64,000 nt of DNA from Cycas panzhihuaensis (GCA_023213395.1 CM041465.1:74221741-74285740); one strand, 5' to 3'; shown: positions 30,561-43,234, counted from the first letter of the stretch. The notes: generated by a model from the sequence alone, not told the origin. A program made the numbers and translations.

Positions 30561-32924
30561 AGGTTGTTATTGATGAGGTATAGAATAGGTTGGAAGGGAA
30601 GAAGGAGCGTTAAAGCAAGCTGAAGGATTTATCACAGAATTGGTTTGAGGAATGGGATCAAATGAAGGAAAGGGCATTTGTTAAGAGAACAGTCTAAGGA
30701 CATGTGATGATAAAGTAGGATTAATAAATCCCAAGGATTGAGAGAAAGATTGGTCTTAATAAAGGAAGATTACTATTCTGAGGTATAAAATATATCATTT
30801 AAGTTGAGGATTTTCAGGATTTTAAAGATTAATTATGCTACATTCCTTGATTCTTTACTTTTCTCTTCTTCTTGTATATAAAAAAAAAAAAATTATGCAT
30901 GTATATTTATAAATAGAAAGCTTGTGAGTTTGAATAGATTTTATATGAGGTTTATGGATCCCCATGGTGCCTTGAAGCTTCAAGAGTGATCTCTTTATGT
31001 TTTCAATTTAGTATTGGTCCAATTAGTGAAATAAAAATTTCATTAGTTGCATATTAGTTTTATGGAATACATGTTATCTCATAGTGGCTAAAATCATATT
31101 TGAAACCTCTTACTTTTATTAAAATCACCATCAAAATAAAAACTAATATGCACATGATTTGAAATACATAGTATAGGTTTTGCATATTATTTCTACTTAT
31201 ATTAAGTTGTATACATGATTTTCATCTCATACCCTTTTTATGTTTAAAAGAAAGTGTGTCTTAGAATATAATAGTTCTTTTGTTGTATGTAAGTTTTATT
31301 CTTAAAAAAAAATAATAAAACAAAAATTGTGTGCATGGTTTGCTTTCTTTACTTGGGTTAGAAATACAATTAATCTCTTTGTTTTCATTGGTATTTCTCT
31401 TATATTTTTTGAAAGATTATAATTTTTCCATTACTTAACCTTTTCCTTTATTAGAATAGACCCAAAAAGTTGAAATAATTCAAGGAAAGGAACCTTTAAA
31501 AGGAAACAAAAATATTATTAGTATAAGTTTGAACTTAGAACTCCTCTACTTGCTTATGTAGACTAGTAAATCCTTGTATCTCCTTTTCATATCCCAACCT
31601 TTTGTTACTACAATTATGTTCAAACTAAACGATACAATCATATAAAGACTCCTTTATAGGACTTGGAAATGGTAGTTGTTAGGTTCCCAAAGGTTCTTAT
31701 TTCTCTGAATCTTGACCTTAAATGGATGAAATACAATGCTAGTAAGAGACATCTTATCTTCACCTAATCAAAGCATGCTATCTTCTAGCAACCTTTTGTT
31801 CTTTATTTAAAGTAATAGAAACAACACCTCCTTCTTAAAGAAGATCATTCAGAGTTTAAGGTCTCCAACCTAATTTTCAACTCTAACCCTCACACTCCAC
31901 TTATGAAGTTTCATCTTCCTATGTTAATCCTTTAGAATACCACATGTATGATACTTATATTTATCCTTTCAAAGATTCAACTCAATTATATGAGATACCT
32001 GTAGAGCAAGGATACCTTGAACCTTCTCAATTTCCTAGTGGTGTTGGTGCTCCCCTTAGATCTTCCTCTTTTATATAAGAATAAATCCCTTTTACTTAAG
32101 CACCCCTATCTTATTTTAAGTCAGTTATTACTAGGGTTCTTACTCCCCTTCACATGCCTGAATATCAAGATCCTTTTTACCTAAAAATCCATATCATGAT
32201 ATCTTCTCCTTAACACTGTCAATTTTGACCCATTATGTAAGGAATATAAGTCCATATAAGTTGAGACCTTTATTGTTCATGATGTTAACCACCTTTACCT
32301 TCCCATCCTCCTTCACCTAGGTCACTCTCCCCTCCTTCGAGAGAGGCTGAAGATGATAAATCAATTTATTCCCAACTTCTCCCTTCACTTTGCATGTTAC
32401 AAGTTCAAATCCATTCTTCTTATGTGGTGTCTTCTACACATGAGAGACCCTCTGATATATTTGTTCAATAGAATCTTATCCCTTCTCATGTTCCCACTTC
32501 TTAATAAGTGGGTTTATCTTCTTCAATCCCATAACCTTCCCACTCATATCTTAGTAGAGTAGCCTCTTCCTACTTGGTTGCCACTTCAACTTAATTACCA
32601 CCCTAGGCTTCTAATAGAGTCATCTCCTAAAGTGTTAGATCTTATATCCCCTCTTCTAGAGTGTCTAATCATAATATCTTTAGAGACCTTAATACTTGTA
32701 GTTACCATTTCAAGACTCTTGATGTCACTAACACATCTTATAATTTTTTCTATGACCTTTTATTTATTAATAACTTCTTCTAAGGCCTTCATTTGATTAA
32801 TTAGGACTTTTCCCTTGGTTTTGAAGTCATTAATCCCTTCATTATTATTCATCCTATAATTTTTAAATTTTCTCCTTATTATTTAAATTTTTAGTGTAGT
32901 AGCTCCTTTGTAGGTGGTCTCTAA
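30561..32924. other. AT-rich unassigned region
   Basis: No recognised domain. It should contain the Gag N-terminus and 5' LTR of G0 if these survive, but no second LTR copy is visible. On the plus strand 31,880-32,830 is relatively open and Ser/Leu/Pro-rich (for example ORFs 32,353-32,562 and 32,578-32,796) without a family match. Its C/T-rich composition may explain the open frames. Confidence 0.3.
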
Positions 32925-33202
32925 AACATTCCACACCAATGTAGTACCTCACTAACTTTTGGGAAGACATGGTCCTCCAATGTGCAGAAGATGAATGCTA
33001 AGGATTCATTGTCTCTTGTTTCATTCTCCTTGAAGGTCTTCTTTTTATTTGTAGTGGCATTAGGATCAAGTGTACTATATCTATTTTTAATCAAATCTCA
33101 CATATCTTTTGATATAAAAATAGACTTCATTCTATGACTTTAATTTAAGAAATTGGTACTATCAAACTTAGGTATCATTACATTACTTATGCTAGAAGCC
33201 AT
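32925..33202 (-). pseudogene. Copia Gag N-terminal fragment
   Basis: The minus strand from 33,201 reads MASSISNVMIPKFDSTNFLN then RMKSIFISKDM, DPNATTNKKKTFKENETRD and FIFCTLEDHVFPKVSE. This is the typical copia Gag start (MAS...PKFDG-NY-NW, RMKSLFGSQDLW, DPNA, IYQAVDE-IF-KI). Trp codons are TAG. No adjoining protease or integrase was seen, so it is an isolated scrap. Confidence 0.75.
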
Positions 33203-34264
33203 GATTAATAAATTAGCTTAAAATATAAACTACATTAAAAAGATAATGTGCTTTGATAAAAGACTAAAAAATACACCAAATAAAGAAATAAAATAGGCAC
33301 TCAAACATAAAGTAATTATCTCCCTTCAACTTTAAGACATGCAAAAGTGTCCCAACTAGTAGGAAGTAATCTCCTCCAAGATAAAGATTTGTATTAGATT
33401 ATGATTACAAAGTAAAGTTTTTGTTAATTTTATCTAAGGGGTAAACTCATAGGAAGCCAACAAACTAGAATTAAATTTAAGCATAAAAATAGTACATCAA
33501 ATAAACTAAAAATTATTCAAAAGACCATTCACTCTATAAAATCTAAAATATGAGTTCAATATTTTAAACAACACTTAATTTTAATACTTTATAGTAAAAT
33601 TATACCTTAAATAGTGCAATGAGGTCTAAATTAATAAAGATTCCTTAGTACACAAACTACATTAAAAAAATTTCATTAATTTTAACTCATTAAATAGACT
33701 ACCAAATATAAAAGTAATATAAGCATATGACTGCTCATTTTATTTGGGTAAAAATAAAGATCACTTTAAATCTTATAAATCTAAAAACAAGCTCTACATA
33801 TAATAGTTATACTAATTGAAGTAGAAATAAGTACTCAAACTGAGGTATGCTCCTTGAAAAAAAATATTAAGACCCTTTAAAATTAATCTTTTGGTCATGT
33901 GGATTTTATATACGATTTACAAGTTATATGATAGCGGGGCTATAAGAAGACAAACTTAATAATATATGAAAAAAAAAATTTAATTTTTTTACACTTTAGT
34001 ATCAATATTACATTACTTTAAATAATGTCAATCAATATACATAAGCGTAAATATGCCTAGTTACCTGCCATATCAAGATTAAAATATTAAGCATGTCTAT
34101 TGAGATTCTTACCATAATATGCTAAGGGTTTCATATTATATCAAACATAAATAAGCTCTCTAAGATATCATGGATTATGCTTCTCTATAGTGTATCAAAT
34201 TTGACTTTAGTAAAGACTAGAATAAGCTTGATAGAAAGGCAATTAGTTCCATAAGATTATACCT
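33203..34264. other. AT-rich region, nothing recognised
   Basis: About 1 kb of A/T-rich DNA with no coding, LTR or repeat signal that I can support. It may be the leader or LTR of the copia scraps on either side. Confidence 0.35.
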
Positions 34265-34780
34265 TTTAGATACAATATTATTAAATGCTTCGTCAAAGTC
34301 TATAGCCAAAGATTTGTGGAATAAGTTAGAGTCTTTATATTAGACAAAGCCCTTGGTTAATAAATTATTTCTTTACAAAAAATGTTATATTCACTTAGGA
34401 TAAGTGATGGAGATGTGGTTGTAGATCATCTTACTATATTATAATACCTTAGGATAAACTCATAATATCAATAAGTAGTACAACTACTACCACCCTAAAA
34501 GTTTGATAAAGTTGTTATCGATTTACTATTAGAGGAGACAAGATGAAAATATTATGAAGATCATACAAAAGAAGCATTGAAAATGAGAGGTTATGCATTA
34601 GATCACGATGAACAAAGGCCTAGATATAGATGATTAAAATTTAAAGAAAATTTTAAATCACCAGATGGAGGCCTAATGGTATGCTCGAGATGTGGAAAGG
34701 TTGGCCATATCAAGAGTTAGTATAAAGCCAAGGTTAATAAGGGCGAGTCACCTCAAGCTACTTCTTCCTATTTGGGAACA
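34265..34780 (+). pseudogene. Copia Gag C-terminal fragment with decayed zinc knuckle
   Basis: The plus frame reads AKDLWNKLESLY, VNKLFLYKK, then LLLEETR, KEALKMRGYALDHDEQRP and VCSRCGKVGHIKS*YKAK. The last is a CCHC knuckle in which the final Cys is changed. The order matches the copia UBN2 domain to knuckle. It stops where the C2 LTR begins (34,781), so C2 inserted into it. Confidence 0.7.
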
Positions 34781-35124
34781 TGAAATCATACAAAAATGTT
34801 CCCATCTACAAAATCTTTAACCATACATAGTTAGCAAACAAGAATACACGCATAAAACATATGCACAGTACACAAGACTTGTGTGCAAAAACCTTTTTAG
34901 GAAAAAACCGACCACAAAAGAATCCTTGATGGATAACATTAATTATTTCACAATGGCTTGATACATCAAATACATAAGGGCTTAAGGCTTTTATACTCTT
35001 CTAAGAGGTGTCACCCAATTAGGGTTGTGACCCTTCGAATAAGTCATACCTTTTCACTTAATCACCTTATTTAAACCACATTAATATTAGTATAATGGCT
35101 TAATAATTAATTGCCATGTGAACA
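34781..35124 (-). repeat. C2 3' LTR (344 bp)
   Basis: Begins TGAAATCATAC after the gag scrap and ends CCATGTGAACA. It is followed by CCCCCCCTT (35,125-35,133), whose complement AAGGGGGGG is the polypurine tract. The boundary is supported by domain order but not by a second copy. Confidence 0.65.
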
Positions 35125-35134
35125 CCCCCCCTTA

Positions 35135-36850
35135 ATGTGAATATGGGGAGCCTACCAACTACAATAGTTGTGTTATCACAAAGGTTGGAACTATCATGTA
35201 GCCTCTTTATCCTTGTCGATACATCCCTCCTCAGGGATAACATTGGTGAGTCCTAGTTTGGTATGCATCTTTGTGAATTAATCTTCAATGAGTTTCTTGG
35301 TGAACACATCCACAAGCCAGAATTCACTTGGATAATAGTCAACCTATAGTTTTCCTGACTTGATTTGTTCATGAATGTAATGGTGCTGAATCTTGATATG
35401 CTTCATATGTATATGAAACTCTAAATTCTTTAACAGGTGAACAGTACTCTGATTATCAACAAAGATAACTAGATATCCATTGGAAACTCCAAGAAACTCT
35501 AAGAGACCTTGTAAGCATACTACTTCCTTTACACTAGCACTAAGTCCTTGATATTCAACCTATATAGAAGATAGCACCATTGTCTATTGCTTCTTTGGCT
35601 ACCATGAAATAAATCCATTACCAACACTAGACAGATATCTAGTAGTGGACTTTTGATTGTCAGAATCTCCTCCTTAATCAATATTTGTATATCCATGCAA
35701 TCTTATCTCTTTACCTCAATGGTATTTGAGACTAAGATTGATTGTCCCCTTTAAATACTCCAGAATCCACTTCATTGTAACCAAATGAGGCTCCTGAGGA
35801 TTCTTGATGTAGTGAGAAACTAACCCAACAATGTATGTGATATCTGGCCTAGTATGAGTCAAATAGATTAGACTCCCTACCAACTAGCGATACTTCATAC
35901 CATCTACAGAGGGTTTATCCATATCCTTCTATAACTTTGTACCTTTTACATATGGTATTGCAACTAGTTTATAACTTTGTATTCCAAAATTTTCTAGAAA
36001 GTTCTTTATATACTGTGACTACAATAACACGATCCTATCATCCATCAGCTTGATCTAAATGCCTAAGAAGTAGTGAAGTCTCCTAAGGTCTATCATGTCA
36101 AATGAAGCTCTTAGATTAGATTTAACTTTAATAATAGCCTTTCCATAGTTACTGTCGATAACCAAATCATCCACATACACCACATAAGTAATAATTAAAG
36201 TCCCTCTTCTCTTCATATATAGTTTCAGGTCGAGTTTAGAAATCTTAAAACCTTTGGCTTTTAACTTAGCATCCATCTTTTCATACTAAGCACAAGGTGC
36301 TTATTTTAGGCTATAGATTGACTTCTTCAAATGGTAAATAAGATGCTCTTACCCATCCTTAATGAATCCTAGAGGCTACAACATATATATCTCCTCCTTT
36401 AGATCTCTATTAAGGAATGTAAACTTGACGTCCATCTGGTGTAACTCCCAACTATAAGTAGTTACTAAGAAAATGAGTAATCAGATTGTTGTCATTCTGG
36501 AGACTAGTGCAAACATCTCCTCATAGTTAATTCCTTCTTTTTTCTTAAATCCTTACATAACAAATCTGGCCTTGTACTTATCCACCTCTCTATCGGAGCA
36601 AAATTTCATCTTATAAACCCATTTACATCCAACAAGGTTCTTCATCAGAGGGAGTGGAACCAAATCCCATGTATCATTCTTTAGCAGAGAACTATATTCC
36701 TCCTCCATCGTAGCTCTCCATTGTGGATCTCCTTTTATTTCATCAAATAAATTAGGGTCACTAGAGTCAGTAGTATCTACTAGTAGAGTTTGACTGGCAT
36801 GCTGACTTCTTATTATTCTATCATTAGTTAAGATATGCATCGCCATACCT
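35135..36850 (-). pseudogene. C2 reverse transcriptase and RNase H
   Basis: The open stretch 36,553-36,846 reads WRATMEEEYSSLLKNDTWDL then VGCKWVYKMKF and KYKARFV, the start of copia RT. The stretch 36,055-36,276 reads LKAKGFKISKLDLKLYMK, VVYVDDLVI (intact active site) and FDMIDLRRLHYFLGI. RNase H words (HMKHIKIQHHYI, DVFTKKL) follow to about 35,250. Stop codons separate the parts. Confidence 0.85.
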
Positions 36851-36899
36851 GAATCTTCAAGAGTCTTCCTTACCTATAAAGGTATTGAAGGACCTATTG

Positions 36900-37360
36900 T
36901 TAGAGGTACTTTATCTCACACCAGCTCCTCACTATTACTTGTCCCACTTAGTCCTGCTTTCTTATGTGTTTCTGCGACTAGGTCATCATTCTCTTTGCTT
37001 GATGAATTTAGGAATGGAGAAGGAGGTGAGGGGGGTAAAAAGGTTCCTCTGATGATCTGTCAGCATGATACATTGATGTCTCATCAAATTTTATATCCTA
37101 ACTAATCACAATCTTCTTCCCTTATGGATCCCATAGTCTGTAGGCTTTATTCTCATTGTAATACCCCATGAATATGCACTTAAAACTCTTCTAATCCAGC
37201 TTCTTGCATGTATCATCTAGGATATGGGTGTATGGAATACACTCAAAAGTTCTTAAATGGCTAATTATAGGCTTTTGACTAGTCCATTTCTCTCTAGGGA
37301 TCATGCTATAAACTATTTGAGTTGGTACTTACAGAAGTTCAAATGGTTTTTGACTTCTCT
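36900..37360 (-). pseudogene. C2 integrase C-terminal part
   Basis: The minus frame reads REKWTSQKPIISHLRTFEC, then KSFKCIFMGYYNENKAYRLW and a degraded DIKFDE. This is the copia integrase tail (HLRVFGC, KCIFIGYS-SKAYRLYDP, VIFDE). The catalytic core is absent because the element is truncated. Confidence 0.8.
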
Positions 37361-37428
37361 TGGCTTGTAGAAAAGGTGATGAATAGTCTAGGAAAGGAAT
37401 CAAGTAAATTGTTGTTAAGGTAGAGATT

Positions 37429-38060
37429 GTTAGATAAAGTGACAACAATGTTTTAGAGGCTAAAATTTTGACAGGTTGGTAGCACAATTTCTCCTCCAAA
37501 ATTCATTGGGGGGTTCCAAGGGGGGCGAGAGCCCCCCTTGGCTGGGGGATGTAGGGGGAGCCAAAACTCCCCATCCCTTTCCCTTGTGCAAAAAAGAGGT
37601 TCAGGGGAGATAGCACCCAACCCAAAAAACTAGCACTGAATAGCATACTAAATTGTAAAGAGAATTAGGGTCGTTCGCTGAAAATACTCTAGATTCTATC
37701 ATTGACATTTATACCTTGTATGAATCTCTCATATAGCCTAATTTAGGGTGTTTTTTCATTATGTTGATTGTGTTCGATGTATTGGATATACTATGAAGAG
37801 TTGGATGGCTAGTTGTTGTTGTTGTAAGTATTCTACTATAGATTATATATATTTTTCATTCTTTAATAATAAAGATTGATACCTTTCCTATGTGGATGTT
37901 TTCCTAGCATACTGCTAGGGTTTTACCACATTATATCAGGTGTATATATGATGTTTTGGATTTCTAACTCGTTTTATTATATTATCTCTAGTTTATGAAC
38001 TTGCATGTTAAATTTCAGTTTCAATTCCTGTAACTAGTTGTAAAATAGTTTAGATCTTGG
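37429..38060 (+). repeat. Possible copia-type LTR with G-rich hairpins
   Basis: It begins TGTTAGATAAAGTG after the C2 break and carries two hairpins. A perfect 11-bp one lies at 37,516-37,541, CCAAGGGGGGC-GAGA-GCCCCCCTTGG, and GGGGAG-CCAAAA-CTCCCC follows near 37,553-37,568. Further on is GATGTTTTCCTAGCATACTGC, resembling the leader region of copia LTRs. No second copy or clear PBS was found, so LTR status and the end point are tentative. Confidence 0.35.
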
Positions 38061-39805
38061 TGGCAGTTTCAGGTTATTGGGACCTTATCTTCTCAATAAT
38101 TTTGTGATCCTTTAGCATCCTTTTTGGCTTCTAGAGTAGCAAGAGCCCTATTCAAACTAAAAGCTATAAATAAGTACCTCTTACCATATTACTTTTTTTC
38201 TTTAATTTTTAGAATTAAATTTAAGTGATTTTCTTGAGCATTTTCTGCTTATTTAAAAGTTTTTCTTAAGTATTATTACCTATTTAAGGCCATTCACCTT
38301 CTTGAATACTTTAAAGAGTGCATTTAGTTGATATAAAAAACTCACCTTCATTTCATTTACAATATATATAGAAATATTTACAAGCGGTTTTGTGCATCTT
38401 GAACTTCTTAATTTATAAGTTGAAGAAATTTTTATGTCTTAAGGTCCTCATATCTCTTGAAATCATATAAGTACATCATTGCATAAGTTATTGGTTATTG
38501 CTTTGATTCTTTCAAGATTTAAGGCTCATCTTATTCAAGAATATAGTTGGATCTTCATATACATAATCTTTCATCGTAAGCCCTCTTACATTAATCTTTG
38601 TTAGAAAGGATTATAAAGGTGAATATTGGTCTTTATTTTCAAAAAATCTTATTGGTTCTAAAGGTTGATTAGCTACCTTGATTGAAAAGTATTCAAAGAT
38701 TAAAAGGTTCATCTCCTTGATTGAAAGAGTATTTAACCTTAATTCACTTTCTTATATCTTGTTATTGATTCATTGAAATAATCTCATTAAAAGTAAATAT
38801 ATTCTCATTGAAAGTTATTTTCCATTTGAAAGATAAAGCTTATATAAGAAAATCTTGATCTCATTTCTTGGTTAAGGTACTTAGCATTAAGGCATTTCTT
38901 TGAGGAAGCATACATATATTTTTTCAACTTTCTTTCTTTCCAAGTAAGTTGTTTTATTTTTCAAGGATAATTCTTTAAAATTGAAAGAGAATAGATTGCA
39001 TACTTGCATCCATATTGCTTTATTGAAATGAAATATTTTGATCTTTGATTTTATTTCTCATAGTGAGTTCATTCTAAAGCATTGATTATCCTTTTATTTG
39101 GAATTATATTTAGTATTACTTATTTTAGGTTCATTTATTTTTTGATATTAAGAGGAATATTTTATTATTTAAGTAAGATCATACTTAATATTTATTATTT
39201 TCACATTAAAAAGATAATTACCTAAATTAACCATCCATTTTTTTAGTCTTGCAAGGGGAACAATTAAGACCCCTGAAGTTACCACCACATGTATGCCTTT
39301 GACCTACTCATATTAGATGAGGAATGTCACTGGCTATTAGGTGTATTAGGTAGTAGGCTAAGGTGTAGAACCTATCTATTTCTGGAGCTCAGAGACCAAG
39401 GCTAGACCTAGAGAGGATGAGTGCCTTAATTAGCAAAGTCATCACCGCTAGATCTGTCACTAGGCATAAGGCTAGCATATGTAGACACATAAATTAAGGG
39501 GGTCTTAGTAGCCCATGTATTGAGGTATATTGAGCCTAAATCTCACGTAATAGTATATTAGGTCCTTGGTTTGTTACTTTTGGGTAGGTGCCACTAGTTA
39601 GGATAGTAACTAAAGGTTTCCCTGAGAGACACTTAGACTTAAAGCTTAGAAACCTTTGTAGGGACTACGACACTTACTAATTTTTTTGGGAAAACTATAA
39701 AACTCTATTTTTAGGATAAGTTTTTAAACTTCATTTGGATAATTATATCTTTAAGGGTATTTTTATTTATAGACTTATGAAAACCTAGTTGAGACATAAT
39801 AGCAT
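38061..39805. other. AT-rich leader-like region, nothing recognised
   Basis: T-rich, low-complexity sequence followed by a mixed-composition stretch (39,250-39,730). No frame or repeat is supportable. By position it could be the 5' leader of C3. Confidence 0.35.
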
Positions 39806-40574
39806 CTAACTTTGGTAATATGATTATCCCTAAATTTGATTGTTCTAATTTTCTAAATTAGAGTAGAAGGATGAGACCCATCCTCATAGCTAATGAAATA
39901 TAGGATATTATAAGAATAGGATATACTGAATTAGGGTAAAATCTAACAAATATTGAGAAGATGGACTACAAAGCAAATGTCAAAAAGGATAATAAAGCAC
40001 TTGCATTGATATTTTGTGCACTTAAAGACCACATATTTCTAAGGGTCAGTGAATCAGTAATATTCAAAGATGCTTGGGACACTTTGTAATTTATTTATGA
40101 AGGGGTTAACTCATCAAAATTACAAACACTAAGAAGAAAATTTGAAAATATTAGGATGATTCCAAATGAATCTATAATCGATTTTATGACAAAGGTGCAA
40201 GATATAGTCAATTAGATGAGATTACTTAGGAACACTTTAACTGGGCAAAGTGTAGTTGAATAAACCTTGAGATGTGTTAATGTAGTTAAGAGATTTAAAA
40301 TAGTAGCTACTAACATTAGTGTTTTAAAAGACTTGAGTGTTTTGAAAATAGAGTAATTAAGTGCCCTCTTGATGGCAGTATAGGAACAACAAAATACCAA
40401 TAAATTTCTTGAACATGCTTTTGCCACTAAAGTAAGAATATAATCAAAGTCTCAAGTGGGTACCTCTAAGACTAAGGATCAATCTCCAAAAAGGAGAAAT
40501 AAGAACCCTAGATAAGATGTGCATCAAGAAAGATAATCTAAATATCAAGATCCACACCAAAGAAGACAAGGAAT
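39806..40574 (+). pseudogene. C3 Gag (copia), interrupted by N1
   Basis: The plus frame reads NMIIPKFDCSNFLN, then KKDNKALALIFCALKDHIFL, FKDAWDTL, LQTLRRKFENIRMIPNESI and DFMTKVQDIVN. This is the copia UBN2 Gag pattern through to the C-terminal basic region. Trp positions are TAG. It breaks at 40,574 where TSD TAATC and element N1 begin, and continues after 43,234. Confidence 0.75.
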
Positions 40575-40579
40575 TAATC
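40575..40579. repeat. Target-site duplication of N1, left copy (TAATC)
   Basis: TAATC precedes the left LTR start TATAACAATC and recurs after the right LTR end at 43,230-43,234. Confidence 0.7.
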
Positions 40580-41122
40580 TATAACAATCTTACAGAATTC
40601 TTTTAAGAAATTTTATAAAAATAGATAAAATATCCACCAAATGTACTTGCAAAATATTTAATCAATAGAGAAATAATACAAATCCACTTGAATACTTATT
40701 ATATATATATATATAAAGTGGTATTAAATAAATATAAACTAAATAGATATAAAGTTACCAAAATATCCTACAAATTACTAATGATAAAGAATCCCTCTTC
40801 GAGGCGAGGTACACTCCACAATGCTCCCAAAAGGGCCAAAAATACTACAGTTTAAGACTTCTCCAATCATGCTAAAATGAGGTCACAAATCCTCCTTAAA
40901 TAGGTAGCTAAAAGATAATAATAGAAGTCAACCAGAAAATGGGGATTAACTTGTCCAAAACTAATATTGGAAGCTAGCCAAAACTCCTCCAAAAACTAGT
41001 AGGCTAGAAACTTTAAATGGTCATAACTTTTGATATAAATATCATAATTAACCTTTGTTTGGATTGAGCCCTTTGATTTGAATGGTCATATGGTATAGTT
41101 TTAACCATATTTTAGAATGCCA
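40580..41122 (-). repeat. N1 3' LTR (left copy, 543 bp)
   Basis: Pairs with 42,691-43,229. Both carry CCCTCTTCGAGG and CCACAATGCTCC. Ends GAATGCCA. Confidence 0.8.
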
Positions 41123-42690
41123 TAATCCCCTCCCCTTAAAATAATACTTTTTCCTCAAAGTATTAAGAAATACTTATAGCTTAGTCTAATCTTCCATCCA
41201 CCTCCTACTAGATCTTATAGGTCTTAAAGATTTAATCTGATCTTACATCTTTTATGGAGCTTTGTTAGCAAGAATCTTGAATCTACTAATGTTATTCCTA
41301 GGACCAAGTACATGTTGTATATTATTCTGCATCGAGAGTATCCTGGGACTTATGAGGTGTCTCAACTATCTTTTCTTGGTCTTTCCTTGTATTTGCACAG
41401 TTTGTTTTCAAATGAAATGGTTTATAGAAGGAGAAATGAGGATTTTATATTGTAAGGGTCTTTTATTGTTGTCCGCTTATTGTAAAAAAGAGAATAAAAT
41501 GTAAAATTATGAACTAAGATCAAGCATAACTTTGAAGGTATATGAAGAGAGGATAAATTTTAGAATATGACTTAGATGGAGATGAAAATTTGTGTAAGTT
41601 TTGTTGGACCATAACACCTTTTGGGGGAGAGAGAGATAAGAAATCAATGATAGATTTTCTTTATAAAAGAAATATTTTAATAGGTTTTTAGGAATGGTAT
41701 TTAGACAAAAGAAAATATTTAATAGAAAAAAACAAAATTAATTATATGAAATTAAAGGGTTTGAGAAAAGTCAAACGAGGTTTTTATAAGGAGTAATAAT
41801 AAGAGATGAAACGTGACGAACAGATTGAAGTTGTAGAGTATCTTGTTGAGGATGATCTATAGAGGGTAAAAGAGTATGTTAGTAAAGGGATGAACTAGGG
41901 TTACAAAGAGGGATTGGGATTTGACCTATGAAAAAACTAAAGTTAAGGGAATTATGACTATGGCTAACTACAAGATTTGGAAAAGAAAATTTTGAGTGAG
42001 AAAAAGTGACAGGATAAATAATACTACTAAAAGAAATGTGTATGTGTAATACAAGACTACTAAGTACCTTGTATGTAGCTTGTTGAGATTCTTCTTCGAA
42101 GTCTACTTGTTCTTCGTTGTCCTCATGCTACCCCTAAGAAACTTCACTATATTTTTCTTCTTTAATATTATTTGGAGATTTGTTCTGTTGCATGTGCCTA
42201 CTTCAAGCCTTCTATGTAGTTATGTTGTTCCTTCTCTAAAATATCATCATTAATAGTTTCTTCTTCCTATCCTTCCTCTTCTACTCAAGTCATATCTTGC
42301 TTATCTCTCATGAAAGTTGTGATAGTTTCCTCTAAAAATTGGTACCATAGAAAAGGTTCTTTAGCCTAATTAATGAATCACTCATAAGCTTGTCTGTTCA
42401 ATATCATTTCTAATATTGGTCCATACTCTTCAAATTTTGTATCAAATGTGAACTCAAAATCTTCTATCCATTTTTTCATGCCCTCATAATCCTCCAAATT
42501 AAAAAAATCTATCTCTATTCTTTTCCTTAGGCTTTATATGTTCCAAGTATTCTTCCTATGTTTTGTTATAGATTAGGATATCATTAAAGAAACCAACATG
42601 AATCATCTTATAATGTTTTTTAATATTGAATTAACTTTTTTAAGCTTTTACCTATGCCCTCTCCATTCGAAACGAAGCTTTGATACCACG
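41123..42690 (-). other. N1 interior, no known domain
   Basis: The minus strand near 42,480-42,060 holds a decayed acidic frame starting MKKWIEDFEFTFDTKFEEYG, with QFLEETITTFMRDKQDMT and a Glu-rich part. It may be a relic of an element-specific protein. I do not recognise the family. The rest is AT-rich without a signal. The PBS lies at 42,681-42,688. Confidence 0.4.
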
Positions 42691-43229
42691 TGTAGTAATC
42701 TTCCAAAATTCTTCTAAGAAATTTTACAAAAATAGACAAAATATCCATCAAATACACTTGCAAAATATTCAATCAAAAGAGTAATAATATAAATCCACTT
42801 AAATACATATAAATATAAAGTGGTATAAAATAAATATAAACTAAATAGATACAAGGTTACCAAAAGATCCCACAAATTACTAACAATAAAGAGTCCCTCT
42901 TCGAGGTGAGGTACCCTCCACAATGCTCCTAAAAGGGTTGAAAATACTACAGTTTAAGACTTCTCTAATCATATTGAAATAAGGCTATAAATCCTGCTTA
43001 AATAGGTGGCCAAAAGATAGTAATAGAAGTCATCCAAGAAAGGGGGATAAACTTGCCCAAAACTAATATTAGAAGTTGACTAAAACTCCTCCAAAAACTA
43101 GTAGGCTAAAAACTTTAAACAGTCATAACTTTTGATACAGATGTCAGAATTAACTTTTGCCTAGACCATTGGAATTATCGTGTAAAGCCCTTTGATTTGA
43201 ATGGTTTTGACCATATTTGGAATGATACA
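42691..43229 (-). repeat. N1 5' LTR (right copy, 539 bp)
   Basis: Begins TGTAGTAATCTTCC beside the PBS and ends GAATGATACA, then TSD TAATC. Homologous to the left copy. Confidence 0.8.
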
Positions 43230-43234
43230 TAATC
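43230..43234. repeat. Target-site duplication of N1, right copy (TAATC)
   Basis: The second TAATC copy, after which plus-strand C3 coding sequence resumes. Confidence 0.7.

Larger units (their letters stand above)
34781..37400 (-). mobile_element. C2: 5'-truncated copia element
   Basis: A minus-strand copia element with an LTR at its 3' end (34,781-35,124), a polypurine tract, RNase H, RT, and the end of integrase. It is lost beyond about 37,360-37,400, where sequence similarity to integrase ends abruptly. No partner LTR was found. It inserted into a plus-strand copia gag scrap. Confidence 0.75.
40580..43229 (-). mobile_element. N1: 2.65-kb non-autonomous LTR retrotransposon
   Basis: Two direct repeats (40,580-41,122 and 42,691-43,229) flank only 1,568 bp of interior. 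A PBS (TGGTATCA, complement of 42,681-42,688) and a polypurine tract (complement of 41,125-41,137, purines AAGGGGAGGGGAT) place it on the minus strand. No Gag knuckle, protease, integrase or RT was recognised. With a 5-bp TSD (TAATC) it is a complete insertion inside the C3 gag region. It is larger than typical TRIM elements and resembles a small LARD-like dependent element. Confidence 0.8.

Noticed and set aside
42681-42690. tRNA gene fragments at PBS sites (also 15,127-15,145 and 28,104-28,116)
   Set aside because: Only 8-19 bases matching tRNA 3' ends beside LTRs. These are primer-binding sites, not tRNA genes.
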